From CBDAUN01 sp965200645 (lineage in GTDB: Bacteria > Pseudomonadota > Gammaproteobacteria > Arenicellales > JAJDZL01): 64,000 nucleotides of DNA. This document shows, one piece after another, positions 8,422 through 16,865 of the stretch (positions within the stretch are counted from its first letter, which is position 1; each line of letters starts with the position of its first letter). A model generated the notes under the pieces. That model did not search any database and was not told the DNA's origin. It saw only the letters and a program-made list of their open reading frames with translations. Location: assembly GCA_965200645.1 (NCBI GenBank), contig CBDAUN010000002.1, positions 310,001 through 374,000 on the forward strand. The letters run 5' to 3'. The translations under genes and the position numbers were made by a program.

Positions 8422-8754
8422 ATGGCTATAGAATTCAACGGAAAAGTCTACGAAACTGACGAAGAAGGTTTTCTTCAGGTTCCGGAGGAATGGAGCGTGG
8501 AACTCGCCGCAAAGATGGCGACCGATGATGGTTGCGAGTTAACGCCGGATCACTGGACTGCAATCAACATTCTCCGAGACTACTACGCACAGTACGCAAT
8601 TGCCCCTCCCGTTCGAATTCTAGTACGTCATATGGGGAAGCAATTGGGAAAGGAAAAGGCTAATAGCCCGTATCTTTATGAGTTGTTTCCATTTGGTCCA
8701 GCCAAGCAAGCATGTCGTTATGCCGGGCTTCCAAAACCGACGGGTTGCATTTGA
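8422..8754 (+). CDS. dsrC: DsrC sulfur-carrier protein with both redox cysteines
   Basis: The 110-residue protein ends in KQACRYAGLPKPTGCI, so it keeps both conserved cysteines (Cys98 and Cys109) ten residues apart. TusE proteins, which only relay sulfur for tRNA thiolation, lack the first. Two cysteines allow an intramolecular disulfide or a trisulfide, the form that interacts with DsrMK. The start MAIEFNGKVYETDEEGFL and the helix-turn-helix-like core SPYLYELFPFGPAKQA are canonical. The adjacent dsrM and dsrK support a redox rather than only a tRNA role. Confidence 0.93.
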   Translation: MAIEFNGKVYETDEEGFLQVPEEWSVELAAKMATDDGCELTPDHWTAINILRDYYAQYAIAPPVRILVRHMGKQLGKEKANSPYLYELFPFGPAKQACRYAGLPKPTGCI

Positions 8755-8790
8755 ATCAGGTCGCAATTGTCCTGTGAGGGGGAGTGGGAT

Positions 8791-9498
8791 TTGAGTTTCT
8801 TATTGGGTTTTTCCATTGCGGTTTTAACCTACTTGGCATTGCTTATATTTGTCGTCGGAGTAGTACTTCGAATAGTTAAGTACTTTCGAACCCCATCCAA
8901 ATTTCTTCTGCCAATCTTTCCAGCTCCTGCAACAAGAACTGGAGTTGTCTTGCGAGTCCTTCGAGAGGTATTCTTATTTGAAAGTCTTTTTCGCGCAAGC
9001 AAGTGGACTTGGCTGTTTGGATGGCTCTTTCATGTTGCATTGTTTGTCGTGCTGTTGCGGCACTTGTTTTTCATTGTCGATCCCGTTTGGGATTGGGTTA
9101 TATGGTTGTTTCCCTACGGCGACCTTGCCGCAGCAATGATGTTGTTTGGTTTACTGGGTCTTTCAGCAAGAAGATTTCTAGTTGATCGCATTCGCTACAT
9201 TTCGACACCATCTGATCACCTAATGCTTCTTCTTTTAGTCGTAATTTGCGTCAGTGGATTGCTGTTGGCCAACGTGACTTTTGTGGACCTGTCAGCCGTG
9301 CGGAACTACGCTCTTGGATTGCGCGTTTTGCAGATTAATGAACTACCAACTTCGTTGGTGCTGAACATTCATTTAAGCAGTGTCATACTGCTAGTGGTAA
9401 TCTTTCCTTTCAGTAAATTGATGCATTTTATAGCTCCTGTATTTAGTCCCCCGCATACTCAAACTAACACTCCTAGCAGTACTAGCCGTGGCAGCTGA
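8791..9498 (+). CDS. dsrM: DsrM-like membrane cytochrome b subunit
   Basis: A hydrophobic protein of the respiratory nitrate reductase gamma/DsrM family with about five membrane segments and conserved histidines, for example WLFHVALFVVLLRH and the late HFIAPVF, which would bind heme b. In the DsrMK complex it connects quinones to the cytoplasmic DsrK. The TTG at 8791 is preferred to the TTG at 8767 because a GAGGGGGAG ribosome binding site lies just upstream of 8791. It overlaps dsrK by 11 nt. Its length, about 235 residues, is shorter than many DsrM proteins. Confidence 0.82.
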   Translation: MSFLLGFSIAVLTYLALLIFVVGVVLRIVKYFRTPSKFLLPIFPAPATRTGVVLRVLREVFLFESLFRASKWTWLFGWLFHVALFVVLLRHLFFIVDPVWDWVIWLFPYGDLAAAMMLFGLLGLSARRFLVDRIRYISTPSDHLMLLLLVVICVSGLLLANVTFVDLSAVRNYALGLRVLQINELPTSLVLNIHLSSVILLVVIFPFSKLMHFIAPVFSPPHTQTNTPSSTSRGS

Positions 9499-10921
9499 CC
9501 TGCAATCGAAGCCATTGACAGAAAGGGCCTCAGCCGACTCAAAGCCTTACTTCGGACAAACTGCAAGTGAGGCAAATCTGGTAGACGGCTGGAAGGATAT
9601 TGCTATTGCCGAATTGGGTAAACAAGTCGAGTCCAATCGAGCACTACAGGTTTTTCTAGATTCCTGCGTGAAATGTGGAGCATGCACCGACAAGTGCCAC
9701 TACTATCTTGGTGGAGGTGATCCGAAAAATATGCCTGTTGCACGGCAGGACTTGATTCGAGGTGTCTACCGTCGTCATTTCACCCTCAGCGGAAAATACT
9801 TTCCGAATCTAGTTGGCGCACTCGAATTAAGTGAACAACTGATTGAAGACTGGAGTACTTACTACTATCAGTGTTCACAGTGCAGACGCTGTTCCGTCTA
9901 TTGCCCCTTTGGAATTGATACAGCAGAAGTTACGATGGCTGCAAGATCAATCCTGAACAAAATCGGCCTTAAGCAGCGCTACATCCACTCAGTCATCGAC
10001 AAAGTACACAAAGTCGGCAACAATCTCGGTATGCCTGCTGAGGCGATAGTGGATACCTTGCAGGCATTGGAAGAAGAGGTCAAGGAAGATACTGATGTTG
10101 ATGTCAGGTTTCCGATCGACGAACCCAATGCAGAAGTTTTACTAGTCGTCCCATCAGCAGATTTTTTTGCTGAACCTCATGTCGACGGTTTAATTGGAAT
10201 TGCGAAGATTTTTCACCAGGTTGGTGTGTCTTGGACTTTGAGTTCGGAAGCATCTGAAGCAGCCAATTTTGGAATTTTCGTTGGTGACCAGGATCAGATG
10301 CAAAAGATCGCACAACGAATTTGGATGGCTGCAAAAGACCTTTCCGTTAGCGAAGTAGCTATTGGAGAGTGTGGTCATGCTTGGCGAGTCGCTAGCAACT
10401 ATTGGGAACAACTGAGTACCAATTCAAATTCAGCTTGGTTGGCACCGACACGACACATTTGTGAAGTAACTCATGGATTATTGGGTGAAAACCGACTCAA
10501 GCTTGACCGCTCAGTTCACTCGGACAAGGTCATTACATTTCACGATTCGTGCAATATCGCCCGCGGTTCTCGAATGGGTAGTCATCCAAATGATGTATTC
10601 AGAATACCAAGAGATTTGTTATACGCTTCCTGCGAACAATTCGTAGATATGTCCAAAAACACCATAAAGCAGTACACCCTTTGTTGCGGAGGAGGGGGCG
10701 GATTATTGACTGATGAGTTGATGAAAATTAGGATAGCAGGTGCTACACCAAGACTAAATGCCTTGGAAGAAGTGATTGCAAATCATGGTGTGACTCACAT
10801 GGCAGCCATCTGCGCGATTTGCAAGAGTCAGTTTCGAACAGTTTTGCCGAAATTTGGTTTGGGAATGGAGATAATCGTCAGCCTGCATCAAATTGTTGGA
10901 GATGCGGTGGTTTTGAAGTGA
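9488..10921 (+). CDS. dsrK: DsrK-like iron-sulfur subunit (heterodisulfide-reductase type)
   Basis: Two [4Fe-4S] motifs are visible: Cys60-x2-Cys63-x2-Cys66-x3-Cys70 and Cys129-x2-Cys132-x2-Cys135-x3-Cys139-Pro. The C-terminal half has the CCG-type pattern (HDSCN, then CCGGGGG, then CAICKSQ) that binds the catalytic non-cubane cluster in HdrD/DsrK proteins. The protein would reduce the DsrC disulfide or trisulfide at the cytoplasmic face using electrons exchanged through DsrM. The start is a GTG inside dsrM. GlpC/LutA-like oxidoreductases share the architecture, but linkage to dsrC and dsrM favours DsrK. Confidence 0.88.
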   Translation: MAADLQSKPLTERASADSKPYFGQTASEANLVDGWKDIAIAELGKQVESNRALQVFLDSCVKCGACTDKCHYYLGGGDPKNMPVARQDLIRGVYRRHFTLSGKYFPNLVGALELSEQLIEDWSTYYYQCSQCRRCSVYCPFGIDTAEVTMAARSILNKIGLKQRYIHSVIDKVHKVGNNLGMPAEAIVDTLQALEEEVKEDTDVDVRFPIDEPNAEVLLVVPSADFFAEPHVDGLIGIAKIFHQVGVSWTLSSEASEAANFGIFVGDQDQMQKIAQRIWMAAKDLSVSEVAIGECGHAWRVASNYWEQLSTNSNSAWLAPTRHICEVTHGLLGENRLKLDRSVHSDKVITFHDSCNIARGSRMGSHPNDVFRIPRDLLYASCEQFVDMSKNTIKQYTLCCGGGGGLLTDELMKIRIAGATPRLNALEEVIANHGVTHMAAICAICKSQFRTVLPKFGLGMEIIVSLHQIVGDAVVLK

Positions 10922-11064
10922 GCAATCGAACTGATAAACTGTCTAGCCACATAAATTAGGTTGCATGGTGGCCCAAAATTAGAACTAAACTAACTATTTC
11001 TTCGCTCAATCATTAGTATGTAATATACTCATAATATATTTTACGGATAACAAGAAATATTGTA

Positions 11065-11586
11065 ATGAGTGGAGTTACATCAGAATTAAAACCAGGTGGA
11101 GAAAGTTATCGGCCAAACGTAGGAATAATCCTATGCAAAAGAAATGGTGAAGTACTTATAGCGCGAAGAATCAACCATGATGGTTGGCAGTTTCCTCAGG
11201 GCGGTATTGGGCGCAACGAAACATCTCACGAAGCAGCCTATCGTGAACTAAACGAAGAACTAGGTCTCGAAAAATCTCACGTTCGTCTGATGGGTTCAAC
11301 CAAGAACTGGTTGAAATACGACATACCCGAAAAATTTCTCAATAGACGCTACAACGAGAACTATCGAGGGCAGATTCAGAAGTGGTTTCTCTTTGAGTTT
11401 ATTGGTACAGAATCAGATTTTTGCCTGCATCTTTCGCCAAAACCAGAATTCGATGATTGGAAGTGGGTTGAATATTGGAGTCCCGTCGAAAGTGTCGTTC
11501 GATTTAAACGACATGTCTATCAGGATGCATTGGCAGAATTGGAACAGTATCTTCTATTGCTCAAAAACAAATTAGTTCAAGCCTAA
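11065..11586 (+). CDS. rppH: RNA pyrophosphohydrolase
   Basis: RppH removes pyrophosphate from 5'-triphosphorylated RNA to trigger decay. YRPNVGIILCKRNGEVLIARR near the N-terminus and WQFPQGGI are hallmarks of the family, and the Nudix box runs from Gly46 to Leu68 (Gly46, Glu52, Arg60-Glu61, Glu64-Glu65, Gly67 in register). The 173-residue length matches RppH. It has an AT-rich upstream region with several TATA-like hexamers and appears to be transcribed alone. Confidence 0.93.
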   Translation: MSGVTSELKPGGESYRPNVGIILCKRNGEVLIARRINHDGWQFPQGGIGRNETSHEAAYRELNEELGLEKSHVRLMGSTKNWLKYDIPEKFLNRRYNENYRGQIQKWFLFEFIGTESDFCLHLSPKPEFDDWKWVEYWSPVESVVRFKRHVYQDALAELEQYLLLLKNKLVQA

Positions 11587-11705
11587 ATGACTGGATAGAT
11601 GGTGAAATACTGATTAGAGCAACAACATACTTGACTCTTAAATTTCAATAAATCCCCAAAACCAAGTCCTATGCGGATAGTAGCAGATTCCTGTTCTTGG
11701 CTCAG

Positions 11706-11734
11706 TTGTAGAAAGAACTAAAATTCGCCATAAT
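11706..11734 (+). promoter_or_regulatory. Promoter of tRNA-Gly
   Basis: TTGTAG at 11706-11711 and CATAAT at 11729-11734 are separated by 17 nt, an optimal sigma-70 spacing, and transcription would begin about 8 nt before the mature tRNA 5' end. No protein gene lies between this promoter and the tRNA. Confidence 0.55.
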
Positions 11735-11748
11735 TAGTCACCTGCTAT

Positions 11749-11822
11749 GCGGGTGTAGTTCAATGGTAGAACTTCAGCTTCCCAAGCTGGTAACGTGGGT
11801 TCGATTCCCATCACCCGCTCCA
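11749..11822 (+). tRNA. tRNA-Gly (anticodon CCC)
   Basis: The 74-nt sequence folds as a full cloverleaf: acceptor stem GCGGGTG with CACCCGC, discriminator T, encoded CCA at 11820-11822, D-arm with TAGTTCAATGGTAGAA, T-arm GTGGG TTCGATT CCCAT. The anticodon loop is TTCCCAA, giving anticodon CCC and reading GGG codons. It closely resembles gammaproteobacterial glyU. Confidence 0.97.
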
Positions 11823-11903
11823 ATCATTTATTCAGTTACTTTCAGATAAACGACTTTGTCTATCTGGCTAGACTATTATTGTCTCAAGTGTGACCTCTAG
11901 GCG

Positions 11904-12500
11904 TTATCCCGTGAAAATTTCGAATATCGAAACAACACGTTCAATACCACGCGTCTTTGCCGCGATATCTGCAGCAATTTTTGCCTCTTCTTCTGTTAAT
12001 ACGCCCATTAAATAGGCAATGGTATTAGATACTATAACCACGATATCAGAAGACGGAATACTTTTGGCTCGTCCAATTCGAAAGTTCACCGAAGCCTTGA
12101 GATATTGATCCTTTATCAATTTGCTAGTCTTACTGACTTTACCTACTCGAACCTCGTTGACCACTTGTCGTACTGACTCCAGTTCTTCTGCAGTTTTTTG
12201 CAAAAAGTCCTTCATTTCAGCAGTGGGGACTTCACCAAGTAGCAATACTATGCCGTTGACAGTTGTTACGTTTATTCGATAGTTAGATTGGTCCTGAATA
12301 TCAGCAAAGAAAATATTTCGGATAGTTATTGTGATAGATTTATCAATGGCGTGTTGAGCAATGCTCCGCTTGGTCACACCTTCCCTCGATTGGTTGTCTT
12401 CTTGACCTAGGGCTAAGTGGGAAAATCCAAGGGCTAAGGTAACTGTCAGCATTATTGGGATCAACACTGCAGTGGGTGAGAGTTTTCGATATGTAGTCAA
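11904..12500 (-). CDS. Periplasmic BON-domain protein (DolP/OsmY-like)
   Basis: The 198-residue protein has an N-terminal signal sequence (hydrophobic residues about 10-32 ending near LALGQED) and two BON-type repeats, the first with NVTTVNGIVLLLGEVPTAEMKD and the second with SDIVVIVSNTIAYLMGVLTEEEAKIA. Proteins of this class bind phospholipid and support envelope integrity. DolP of Enterobacteria lies downstream of lpoA as here, but is a lipoprotein; no lipobox cysteine is present in this protein. The TTG start at 12500 is supported by a GGAGA ribosome binding site. The yraN and diaA genes usually between lpoA and dolP are absent. Confidence 0.8.
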   Translation of the reverse strand: MTTYRKLSPTAVLIPIMLTVTLALGFSHLALGQEDNQSREGVTKRSIAQHAIDKSITITIRNIFFADIQDQSNYRINVTTVNGIVLLLGEVPTAEMKDFLQKTAEELESVRQVVNEVRVGKVSKTSKLIKDQYLKASVNFRIGRAKSIPSSDIVVIVSNTIAYLMGVLTEEEAKIAADIAAKTRGIERVVSIFEIFTG

Positions 12501-12572
12501 TGTGTGTCTCCGGAACTATGCTTAGATAAAAGTAAAAATCATCGAACTTAAATAATTAGTGTAAATCAAAAT

Positions 12573-14549
12573 TTAGCGCTGTTCCTGCAATTCGGGAACA
12601 GTCGGAGGGGTAAGTTGGTGGGTGAATCTTTGCACTTCTGACATGTAACTATCAGGTATTAGTTGAGGAGCACCTTCGACAAATTTGGCAAATGCGGGTT
12701 CGCGCTGAATGCGACCATTGCCATCTATTTGAAGTATTGAAGTGACACCATGATATCTGGCCCCATCTGTTCTTCTTAGTGGAACAGCACGGTACAGCAA
12801 ATTGTAACTATCGATACCCATGGCAAATAATCGATCGAGTTGATTGGACTTTCTCCAAGGTGTTTTAAGTTGCTTGCGAAGTTTTCTCAGTATGGGACTG
12901 TCGTCAACCAGCCAAGGCATGTCGGCAAACTGAATTGAATTCAAATCATTATCGTTAATCGGATTGGGATAGCCGTCGTAGATGCGCCATGTTGAGTAAA
13001 TCGGCAAATTATGTGCTTTAAGGAAATCCAAATGGGGTTTGATTAGGCGGCCATGATCGGCGTCGGCTATCAACACAACCACATCAACATCCTGGCGTCG
13101 ACGAGGGATAAACTTGAGTGAACGTCCCGCCAATGAACGAATGATCCCATATCGTTTAGCACTGGCATCTACATTGAGTAATGATTGAGTCATTTGAGAA
13201 TAGTCCGACTCATTCAAGCCATATTCAATTTTGTCAACTACCTGTCCGCCTGAATGTTCCCATTGTTCTACGAATCCTTCCAATACTCGCATTGCCCATC
13301 GAGTTGGTGGATGAAGGATAAGCGCGTATTCATCTCCAGCACTGGCAGCTTTTTTTGCTATACCTGCACCTTCTTGTTCTGGGGCAAGTGAAAACTGAAC
13401 TACGAAGTCGGGTAGTATCACATTATCTGCTTGACCAAGCAAAATGGTCGGTGAAGTGATTTGATCACTTTTTGCTAAGGTATTAACTTGCTTCACACCA
13501 ATCGGTCCAACAATGTAGTCCGCTCCGCCTTCAACGGCCAGCGAATAATTCAAAGTGACTAAATTAGGGTCCGAACCGATATATTCAACTTCTACCAAAG
13601 GCTTGTTTGGGTTACTGTCCACAGCATGTTGGGCAGAAAATCCAGCTACAAAAGCATTTGCTGCATCTGCATTAGGTGAAGCATTCGGCATCAGTAGAGC
13701 AATTTTTTGGACTGATGCTTCAAGTATAGGATTATCCGGTAGTAATCCAGTTTGCAGTAGAAGATTCGCTGGGTGATTGTGGTTGTAGTTCTGCCAGTCT
13801 TCAACTGCCAGTCTGTGGTTATACGGGTCATGAATTAGAACATTCGTCACCAACGCTAAGTTAAACCAGCCTTTTGCAACCGGATCTTTAGAATCACTTA
13901 AAGCTAGCGATAATTCTTCCAGGGAAACCTTGTTCAGCAATGACCATATTTGATTGGCAACTTCAAGCTTCTCTGAATCTTCTGCTAGCAAATTCTGAAG
14001 TTTAATGAGTTCCTTGGCACAATTTATGAATTCACCCAAAACTGCAAATGAGGTTGCTGCCATTCTGAAAGTCTTGAACTGTTGCTCAGCAGTCAGTGGT
14101 ATGTCTGGACTGGATAGAGCACCAAGCACTTTGATGACTTTAGCATGCTCACCATCAAGTTGGTCAATCTGGACCGTAATCAAAATATGGTCAATAGAAT
14201 GCGGTGGTTCCAGCAGAGTATCTGGCACTAGACCAAGAATATCTTGCGCTTCAGTGATGCGTTGTTGTTGCACTAGTGAGTTTGCTGCGAGTAGAAGGGT
14301 TGGAACTGTGCTTCCTACGGTATAGTTTTGCAGGTGCTCCCAAGGTGTGGGAATTACTTTTTCGATGACCTCTGCCGTTTCAAAGTCTAGTTCTCCGACA
14401 TCGGTAACTTCCAACTCGGTTTCAATTTCTGGTGAATCAGATACTGCACCTGTTGAAGTGTCGGTAGTTGGTGGAGTGCAGCCAAACAGAAGCAAACTCA
14501 ACGTAGTTACTGATACAAAAGACGTGAAATTGCAAGACTTTGCCAGCAT
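12573..14549 (-). CDS. lpoA: Penicillin-binding protein activator lipoprotein LpoA
   Basis: LpoA is an outer-membrane lipoprotein that stimulates PBP1A and is restricted to Gammaproteobacteria. The ATG at 14549 places a lipobox LLLFGC at residues 19-24 (Cys24); a TTG ten codons upstream is also possible. After an Asp/Glu/Thr-rich linker comes a TPR-like N-terminal domain, then a C-terminal periplasmic-binding-protein-like domain starting near KIALLMPNASPNADAANAFVAGF and containing GGADYIVGPIGVKQV and DVVVLIADADHGRLIKP. Length (about 658) is typical. It diverges from rsmI with 104 nt between start codons, the usual gammaproteobacterial arrangement. Confidence 0.9.
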   Translation of the reverse strand: MLAKSCNFTSFVSVTTLSLLLFGCTPPTTDTSTGAVSDSPEIETELEVTDVGELDFETAEVIEKVIPTPWEHLQNYTVGSTVPTLLLAANSLVQQQRITEAQDILGLVPDTLLEPPHSIDHILITVQIDQLDGEHAKVIKVLGALSSPDIPLTAEQQFKTFRMAATSFAVLGEFINCAKELIKLQNLLAEDSEKLEVANQIWSLLNKVSLEELSLALSDSKDPVAKGWFNLALVTNVLIHDPYNHRLAVEDWQNYNHNHPANLLLQTGLLPDNPILEASVQKIALLMPNASPNADAANAFVAGFSAQHAVDSNPNKPLVEVEYIGSDPNLVTLNYSLAVEGGADYIVGPIGVKQVNTLAKSDQITSPTILLGQADNVILPDFVVQFSLAPEQEGAGIAKKAASAGDEYALILHPPTRWAMRVLEGFVEQWEHSGGQVVDKIEYGLNESDYSQMTQSLLNVDASAKRYGIIRSLAGRSLKFIPRRRQDVDVVVLIADADHGRLIKPHLDFLKAHNLPIYSTWRIYDGYPNPINDNDLNSIQFADMPWLVDDSPILRKLRKQLKTPWRKSNQLDRLFAMGIDSYNLLYRAVPLRRTDGARYHGVTSILQIDGNGRIQREPAFAKFVEGAPQLIPDSYMSEVQRFTHQLTPPTVPELQEQR

Positions 14550-14653
14550 ATATTCAGATATGGTGGTGATGACTTTCAAACTGGAATTTATAGAATAGCA
14601 TTAAACCAAAGGCCTAGAATTACAATTTATAACCTACTGAGTATGCAGTAATT

Positions 14654-15499
14654 ATGGCAGGCACTCTATATGTCGTGGCTACACCGATCGGTAATCTTGA
14701 AGATATTACGATGCGGGCCGTTCGCATTCTTTCCGAGGTGGATGTAATCGCAGCTGAGGATACACGAAGGTCGCGTAAATTGTTGAATCACTATAACATC
14801 GGTAATGGTGTCATTTCCTACTTTAAGTTCAACGAAGCTATGCGCACGACCAATTTGCTTAATCAATTACTAGCTGGGTCAAACATAGCACTCATTTCTG
14901 ATGCAGGTACACCCAGCATCTCTGATCCGGGTCACAGGCTAATTGAAACCGCAATCGAGGCAGGAGTCCCAGTCGTTCCCATTCCTGGTGCAAGTGCATT
15001 AACCTGTGCTCTTTCGGTTTCTGCTGTAGATACTAGACGATTTGTCTTTGAAGGTTTTCTTCCACCGAAGGGTTCTATTCGAACTACCAGATTGAATGAA
15101 CTAATGCGAGAATCGAGAGCGATTGTACTGTTTGAAGCGCCGCATCGAATTGTTCAAACGCTTGCTGATCTGGCCGGGAAGTTCGGAGCAGATAGAAGAG
15201 CAGGTTTATTTCGTGAGATGACGAAAATTCACGAAACCATTTTGTTTGGTAGTCTAGGTGAACTCACCGCACAAGTTACAGATAATTCAGTTAATCGAAA
15301 GGGTGAATTTGTCGTAGTGGTGGCTGGTACTGATTCTGTTCAATCAGATCATCCGATCGATGACACCCTGAATTTGCTTCTCAAGGAACTACCGATTCGA
15401 AAGGCTACTCAAGTTGCGGCAGAATTATTGGGTGTGCCACGCAATAAACTTTACAAACGCTCATTGGAATTGAAGGGTTCGGACCTCGAACAATCCTAA
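14654..15499 (+). CDS. rsmI: 16S rRNA (cytidine(1402)-2'-O)-methyltransferase
   Basis: RsmI methylates the ribose of C1402 in 16S rRNA. The protein starts GTLYVVATPIGNLEDITMRA and contains AEDTRRSRKLLNHY, SDAGTPSISDPGH and PGASALTCALS, all diagnostic motifs of this SAM-dependent tetrapyrrole-methylase-fold family. Length 281 residues is standard. It is transcribed away from lpoA and lies 178 nt upstream of rnpB, a gene order common in Gammaproteobacteria. RsmH, which methylates the same nucleotide on the base, is encoded in the dcw cluster at 16.9 kb. Confidence 0.95.
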   Translation: MAGTLYVVATPIGNLEDITMRAVRILSEVDVIAAEDTRRSRKLLNHYNIGNGVISYFKFNEAMRTTNLLNQLLAGSNIALISDAGTPSISDPGHRLIETAIEAGVPVVPIPGASALTCALSVSAVDTRRFVFEGFLPPKGSIRTTRLNELMRESRAIVLFEAPHRIVQTLADLAGKFGADRRAGLFREMTKIHETILFGSLGELTAQVTDNSVNRKGEFVVVVAGTDSVQSDHPIDDTLNLLLKELPIRKATQVAAELLGVPRNKLYKRSLELKGSDLEQS

Positions 15500-15656
15500 A
15501 TCGATTTTCGGTTGGTTGAGATCTTGATGTCTTGCGAAAATATCCGCAATTTCAATTGTTGCAAGCATGGATGATCTCAAGAGGCTACAAAGCATCTGAG
15601 AGTTAAACTCGCTCTCGGTATTCGTTGCGGGTGAAGTCAAGCCGGCAAGGTGCTAC

Positions 15657-15665
15657 TGGTATACT
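15657..15665 (+). promoter_or_regulatory. Extended -10 promoter element of rnpB
   Basis: TGGTATACT contains an extended -10 (TG, one base, TATACT at 15660-15665) placed about 8-12 nt before the start of the RNase P RNA. No convincing -35 hexamer is seen, as is often tolerated with an extended -10. Confidence 0.5.
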
Positions 15666-15677
15666 TCAATTGATTAG

Positions 15678-16024
15678 AGTTGGTCGGGCAATCGCTTGCC
15701 TTTTAGGCGGGAGGAAAGTCCGGGCTCCACAGGGCAGAGTGCCAGGTAACGCCTGGGCGGCGTAAGCCGACGGAAAGTGCCACAGAAAAAATACCGCCTG
15801 TGATTTACAGGTAAGGGTGAAATGGTGCGGTAAGAGCGCACCGCATTTGCGGTAACGTGAATGGCAGGGCAAACCCCACTTGGTGCAAGATCGAATAGGA
15901 GTCGAATGACGTTGCCCGCGTCCGACTCGGGTAGATCGCATGAGATGCGTGGTGACGCGTATCCCAGATAAATGGTTGCCGCCATTCAACCGAATGGTAC
16001 AGAACCCGGCTTATAGGCCAACTC
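15678..16024 (+). ncRNA. rnpB: RNase P RNA, bacterial class A
   Basis: The catalytic RNA of RNase P, about 347 nt. The 5' end GAGTTGG pairs with the 3' end CCAACTC (P1). Highly conserved blocks are present: GGGAGGAAAGTCCGGGCTCC at the 5' side of P4 (about 15709), the CCACAGAAA region near 15779, GGTAAGGGTGAAAT near 15811, GGTAAGAGCGCACC near 15829, and AGAACCCGGCTTATAGG near 16001. It lies after rsmI, as in other Gammaproteobacteria. Confidence 0.97.
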
Positions 16025-16326
16025 TTTCTTCATCTCACTCCTTCCTTGCTTGTTCCATCCCGTCTCGCTGCGGATTTGAATCGCGAATTCATATTCAAGC
16101 CAATTCTACCGTTTCAACATAGTTCGTTCAGAGCATTAACCCATTTGCAGTTTTAAGCATGTTGCACACATGCAACAAAATCATCCGAACTAAACGGTTC
16201 GACGAGTGTATTATTGAAATCGACTTCGAGTTATGGCAATTTCTTAGTAAAAAAGTTGTGAAAAATTAGTGAATTCAGAGTAAACTTCCGAATTACCCTA
16301 AACGTTATTGAGACTAAAAAATTTTC
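16025..16326 (+). other. Intergenic region between rnpB and mraZ
   Basis: About 300 nt without a supported gene. It holds an inverted repeat at 16160-16177 (TGTTGCA, loop CACA, TGCAACA) and, just before mraZ, the four-copy direct repeat array described separately. No confident sigma-70 promoter can be named, though the dcw cluster must be transcribed from here. Confidence 0.5.
16244..16287 (+). repeat. Four direct repeats with an 11-nt period upstream of mraZ (candidate MraZ operator)
   Basis: The motif GTRAA occurs at 16247 (GTAAA), 16258 (GTGAA), 16269 (GTGAA) and 16280 (GTAAA), each exactly 11 nt from the next, ending about 40 nt before the mraZ ATG. Known MraZ operators are short GT-rich direct repeats spaced about one helical turn apart just upstream of mraZ, where the ring-shaped MraZ binds and represses the dcw operon. 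The sequence differs from the TGGG-containing box of Enterobacteria. The operator role is inferred from position, period and copy number. Confidence 0.5.
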
Positions 16327-16797
16327 ATGGGACCGAATTTCTACGGAATCTACCAAATTTCTATCAATTCGAGCGGACAATTCAATGTTCCCACAGAGCA
16401 GCTTGACGTATTGCGCGTTTTGACAGAGGAATCAGGCGCTCGCCTTTGGGTAACGCGTGATGTTGATGATGAATGTCTCACCATATACCGTCATGATGAA
16501 TGGTCGGTTATAAGAAAAAAGATTCAACAATTACAGAACTTTACCAAGGAATTCAGGCGCATCAGTCGGAGGATGATTGGAAATTCCAAGCAAGTATCCA
16601 TCGATGCTGCTGGTCGGATACTGATCCCGAAAGAGCTTCGAAATAGATGCCAACTGAAGACACGTGCGTTGTTTGTCGGTAATGGCGACCGAATTGAAAT
16701 ATGGGATAGAGACCTTTTTGAAAAGGCGGAGCAAAGATTTGATGAAGACAAACTGGAATTCCCGGACAAATATGACAAGTACCTGAAAAAGGTCTGA
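16327..16797 (+). CDS. mraZ: MraZ transcriptional regulator, divergent first AbrB repeat
   Basis: MraZ represses its own dcw operon. The second SpoVT-AbrB half (around residues 90-110) has the intact DAAGRILIPKELR motif. In the first half the matching stretch is NSSGQFNVPTEQL, so the DxxGR signature is lost (Asp to Asn, Arg to Gln). The rest, including YRHDEWSVIRKKIQQL and the C-terminal ALFVGNGDRIEIWD, fits the family, and the 156-residue length is usual. It heads the cluster directly before rsmH. The first repeat's change may alter DNA recognition; see the repeat array upstream. Confidence 0.88.
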   Translation: MGPNFYGIYQISINSSGQFNVPTEQLDVLRVLTEESGARLWVTRDVDDECLTIYRHDEWSVIRKKIQQLQNFTKEFRRISRRMIGNSKQVSIDAAGRILIPKELRNRCQLKTRALFVGNGDRIEIWDRDLFEKAEQRFDEDKLEFPDKYDKYLKKV

Positions 16798-16865
16798 CAC
16801 AAACGTATCAGCAAATCGGAGGCGTTTTACGACAAATCGAATATGAAACAATCCGGAAATCTCCG

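Noticed and set aside
7300..8754. Reading the dsrEFHC genes as tusBCDE for tRNA thiolation only
   Set aside because: DsrC retains the first of two cysteines, which TusE lacks, and dsrMK follow directly. A secondary tRNA role cannot be excluded.
15666..15989. Two open reading frames antisense to the RNase P RNA
   Set aside because: They lie wholly within the conserved rnpB gene on the other strand; the RNA explains the sequence.
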